7,822 nucleotides of DNA. Source: Acidobacteriota bacterium. GTDB lineage: Bacteria; Acidobacteriota; Terriglobia; Terriglobales; Acidobacteriaceae. Location: the NCBI GenBank assembly GCA_003224995.1, contig QIAI01000181.1, positions 1 to 7,822 on the forward strand. Reading direction: 5' to 3'. The notes beneath the pieces were generated by a model. The model ran no database searches. It was not told the DNA's origin and was given only the letters and a program-made list of their open reading frames with translations. Numbering within the stretch: position 1 is the stretch's first letter; each line of letters opens with the position of its first letter. The position numbers and the translations under genes were made by a program. Shown here in pieces: positions 6,440 to 7,822 of this stretch.

Positions 6440-7216
6440 GTGAGCTTTCCCCTCGCCTCCGTACATCTCATAGTCGTGAACACAAAACTACAAATCGACG
6501 GCACGGACGAGCGAAGTGCAGCGGGACAGTCGGTGCAGAACACCATCTTGCTGCAGATTCCGGAGGGTGAGTTTGAAGCTCTGCAGCCACACCTCAAGTT
6601 CATCCCTCTGGAACTTTCCAGCTGTTTGCAGCGCGAGCACGAGGCTATTCGAGCAGTCTATTTCATGAATCGCGGTATTGCCTCCATGCTGGTGCAAACT
6701 GCTGACGGACGCAGTGTTGAGGTTGGCGCCTGTGGGCGCGAAGACATGGTCGGACTTGCTCTCGCTGCGGGCCTTGATACCTTTACGCACAGCGTCATCA
6801 TGCAGGTGCCGGGCGATGGTTTCCAAATCGATGGAGCCACGATGAAACGGGTTCTGGCCTCTTCGCCGGAACTCAAACGGATGTTGATGCTTCGTTTGGG
6901 GCTCCGGCTGGCCCAACTGGAACAGAGTGCGGTCTGCAATCGATTGCACAATGTCAAACAGCGTCTGGCGCGCTGGCTACTAGTTACCCTTGACCGGTTG
7001 CAGTCGGACGTGATCCGCACCACTCATGAGTTCTTGTCGAAGATGATAGGGACCGACCGGCCTACCATCAGCGTGGCCGTGGCTGAGCTGGAAGCGGAAG
7101 GCATCATTGGCCACACCCGGGGCTCAATTCTCATCAAGAACCGTCCCATGCTGGAGGGGCAAGCCTGTGAATGCTACGCCGCCATCCAGAAGTTCAATGC
7201 CGAGCTTGGGCTCTGA
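6440..7216 (+). CDS. Crp/Fnr-family transcriptional regulator
   Basis: DNA-binding regulator with an N-terminal cyclic-nucleotide-like beta-roll domain (about residues 35-150), a long dimerisation helix, and a C-terminal winged helix-turn-helix (about 194-235, THEFLSKMIGTDRPTISVAV followed by ELEAEGIIGHTRGSILI). The beta-roll keeps the fold pattern (VYFMNRGIASML; GREDMVGLALAAGL at 99-112) but lacks the Crp cAMP signature: where G-E and R-S/T-A would be expected I read V-G and T-H-S-V. There is no N-terminal cysteine cluster as in Fnr. The effector is therefore unknown and unlikely to be cAMP. The start is uncertain: GTG 6440 is the first NTG codon after the in-frame stop at 6386, but the best Shine-Dalgarno (6414-6420) is 19 bases away; GTG 6476 is an alternative. 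It sits where kdpDE often lie, on the same strand as kdp, so a link to kdp control is possible but unproven. Confidence 0.9.
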   Translation: MSFPLASVHLIVVNTKLQIDGTDERSAAGQSVQNTILLQIPEGEFEALQPHLKFIPLELSSCLQREHEAIRAVYFMNRGIASMLVQTADGRSVEVGACGREDMVGLALAAGLDTFTHSVIMQVPGDGFQIDGATMKRVLASSPELKRMLMLRLGLRLAQLEQSAVCNRLHNVKQRLARWLLVTLDRLQSDVIRTTHEFLSKMIGTDRPTISVAVAELEAEGIIGHTRGSILIKNRPMLEGQACECYAAIQKFNAELGL

Positions 7217-7225
7217 CCCAAGCTC
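7202..7225 (+). terminator. Hairpin at the 3' end of the Crp/Fnr gene, stop codon in the loop
   Basis: GAGCTTGGG (7202-7210) and CCCAAGCTC (7217-7225) form a perfect 9-base-pair stem with a 6-base loop CTCTGA, whose last three bases are the stop codon of the regulator. The downstream tract is TTCCTC rather than a U-run, so it is a weak intrinsic terminator at best; it may instead protect the mRNA 3' end or act with Rho. The remaining 110 bases to the next gene show no clear promoter. Confidence 0.5.
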
Positions 7226-7335
7226 TTCCTCGGTAGGGAGAACGACCGACTCGATTGCAGCGTCTCAGGTAAGTTCACTTTTTCGCTTGCCAACTCAAAT
7301 CATTTCCGTTTGAACAATTGGAAAGGGCCCTGGGA

Positions 7336-7518
7336 ATGGACAAGAGGGAAGAGCGCTGGAGGGAATTGTGCGCGAAAGCCGCGGTTGAATACGATCCCCA
7401 GAAACTTCTGGAACTGGTGACCGAGATTACTCGCTTGTTAGGGGAAAAATATGGCCGGGCCCAAGCCAATCCCGACGAACCCTCTCCTGAATCCTCCGGC
7501 AAAGCGAGCGATACCTAG
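7336..7518 (+). CDS. 60-residue hypothetical protein, helical and charged
   Basis: Small soluble protein without a signal peptide or membrane span. Residues 1-42 are rich in charged and leucine residues and probably helical (KREERWRELCAKAAVEYD, then KLLELVTEITRLLGEKYGR); the tail after residue 43 is polar and Pro/Ser/Glu rich, probably disordered. ATG 7336 is preferred over the in-frame TTG at 7318 because GAAAGGG (7321-7327) lies 8 bases before the ATG. I recall similar short proteins with a W-x-E-L-C-x-x-A-A-x-E-x-D-P-x-K-L pattern as hypotheticals in Acidobacteriota genomes, but no function is known to me. It is 119 bases after the Crp/Fnr gene and ends 53 bases from the convergent pheT, so it is likely a separate unit or a read-through product. 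Confidence 0.65.
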   Translation: MDKREERWRELCAKAAVEYDPQKLLELVTEITRLLGEKYGRAQANPDEPSPESSGKASDT

Positions 7519-7571
7519 CCGCGCAACTTGAATCACAAGTACCGGAAGAATGAAAATCGGCAGCTTTCCTC

Positions 7572-7822
7572 TCAACTGCGCAAGGTTCCGCCCAGACCCC
7601 CGAGTGCTTTGACGATTTGATCGGACCATCGCGCAATCTCATCGTCTCGCAGAGTCCGTTCCGCGGAGTGCAATCTGGCACGCGCCAGGAGCGAATATCG
7701 CCCCGCTGAAATATTTCCACCCCGGAAGATTTCCACCGGAGTGAAGTTTCGCAATTCGGCTATGCGAAGCTTATGCACCGCCTCTTCCACCTGCTCGAAC
7801 GTCACTGCATCCGGAAGAGTGA
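7572..7822 (-). CDS. pheT: Phenylalanyl-tRNA synthetase beta subunit, C-terminal end (partial)
   Basis: The last 82 residues of PheT, which charges tRNA-Phe together with PheS in the cytoplasm. The visible part is the ferredoxin-fold anticodon-binding (FDX-ACB) domain at the C-terminus: VTFEQVEEAVHKL, then ELRNFTPVEIFRGGNI, GRYSLLARARLHSAERTLRD, and the closing IVKALGGLGGTLRS before a TGA (complement of 7572-7574). The frame stays open to the window edge, so the start and catalytic core lie to the right. A start at 7805 would be false, since conserved sequence (LPDAV) continues upstream of it. The gene converges on the plus-strand genes and is a housekeeping boundary to the kdp region. Confidence 0.93.
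   Translation of the reverse strand, partial: TLPDAVTFEQVEEAVHKLRIAELRNFTPVEIFRGGNISAGRYSLLARARLHSAERTLRDDEIARWSDQIVKALGGLGGTLRS

Noticed and set aside
7287..7315. TTGCCA ... TTGAAC as a promoter for the 60-residue ORF
   Set aside because: Spacing is 17 but the -10 word matches consensus at only three positions; too weak to annotate.
7525..7539. ACTTG-N5-CAAGT inverted repeat between the 60-residue ORF and pheT as a bidirectional terminator
   Set aside because: Only five base pairs, low stability, and no T-run on either strand.

Overview
The window holds a potassium-uptake (Kdp) operon from a Gram-negative bacterium, most likely a member of the Acidobacteriota. That assignment is an inference: it rests on the look of the proteins (an OmpL/bbp2-like porin at the head of a kdp operon, the style of the PheT tail, and a 60-residue protein of a type I associate with that phylum) and on the moderately high GC content. 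No marker gene in the window proves it.

Layout on the plus strand: an outer-membrane beta-barrel porin (4-1500, possibly cut at its 5' end by the window edge); a 28-residue single-span microprotein (1533-1619); kdpF (1630-1719); kdpA (1721-3486), broken by an internal deletion and frameshift near 3047-3054; kdpB (3500-5593); kdpC (5605-6195); a 244-base gap; a Crp/Fnr-family regulator (6440-7216); and a 60-residue hypothetical protein (7336-7518). On the minus strand, converging on these, is the 3' end of pheT (7572-7822), which runs off the right edge.

The genes from the porin to kdpC are separated by 1 to 32 bases with ribosome binding sites in the gaps or in the end of the gene before, so they read as one transcription unit whose promoter lies left of the window. 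KdpF, KdpA, KdpB and KdpC form the inner-membrane K+-ATPase: KdpA binds and selects K+, KdpB is the P-type ATPase, KdpC is the single-span accessory subunit, and KdpF is a small stabilising subunit. The porin plausibly lets K+ cross the outer membrane. No kdpD or kdpE is present between kdpC and pheT; a Crp/Fnr protein occupies that position instead.

The main points for a second look are the lesion in kdpA (about 34 nucleotides missing from an otherwise intact, well-conserved gene), the unnamed microprotein before kdpF, the porin heading the operon, and the Crp/Fnr gene with a candidate operator upstream and a perfect hairpin whose loop carries its stop codon. I saw no RNA genes, insertion sequences, CRISPR arrays or attachment sites, and no gene-free stretch longer than 300 bases.
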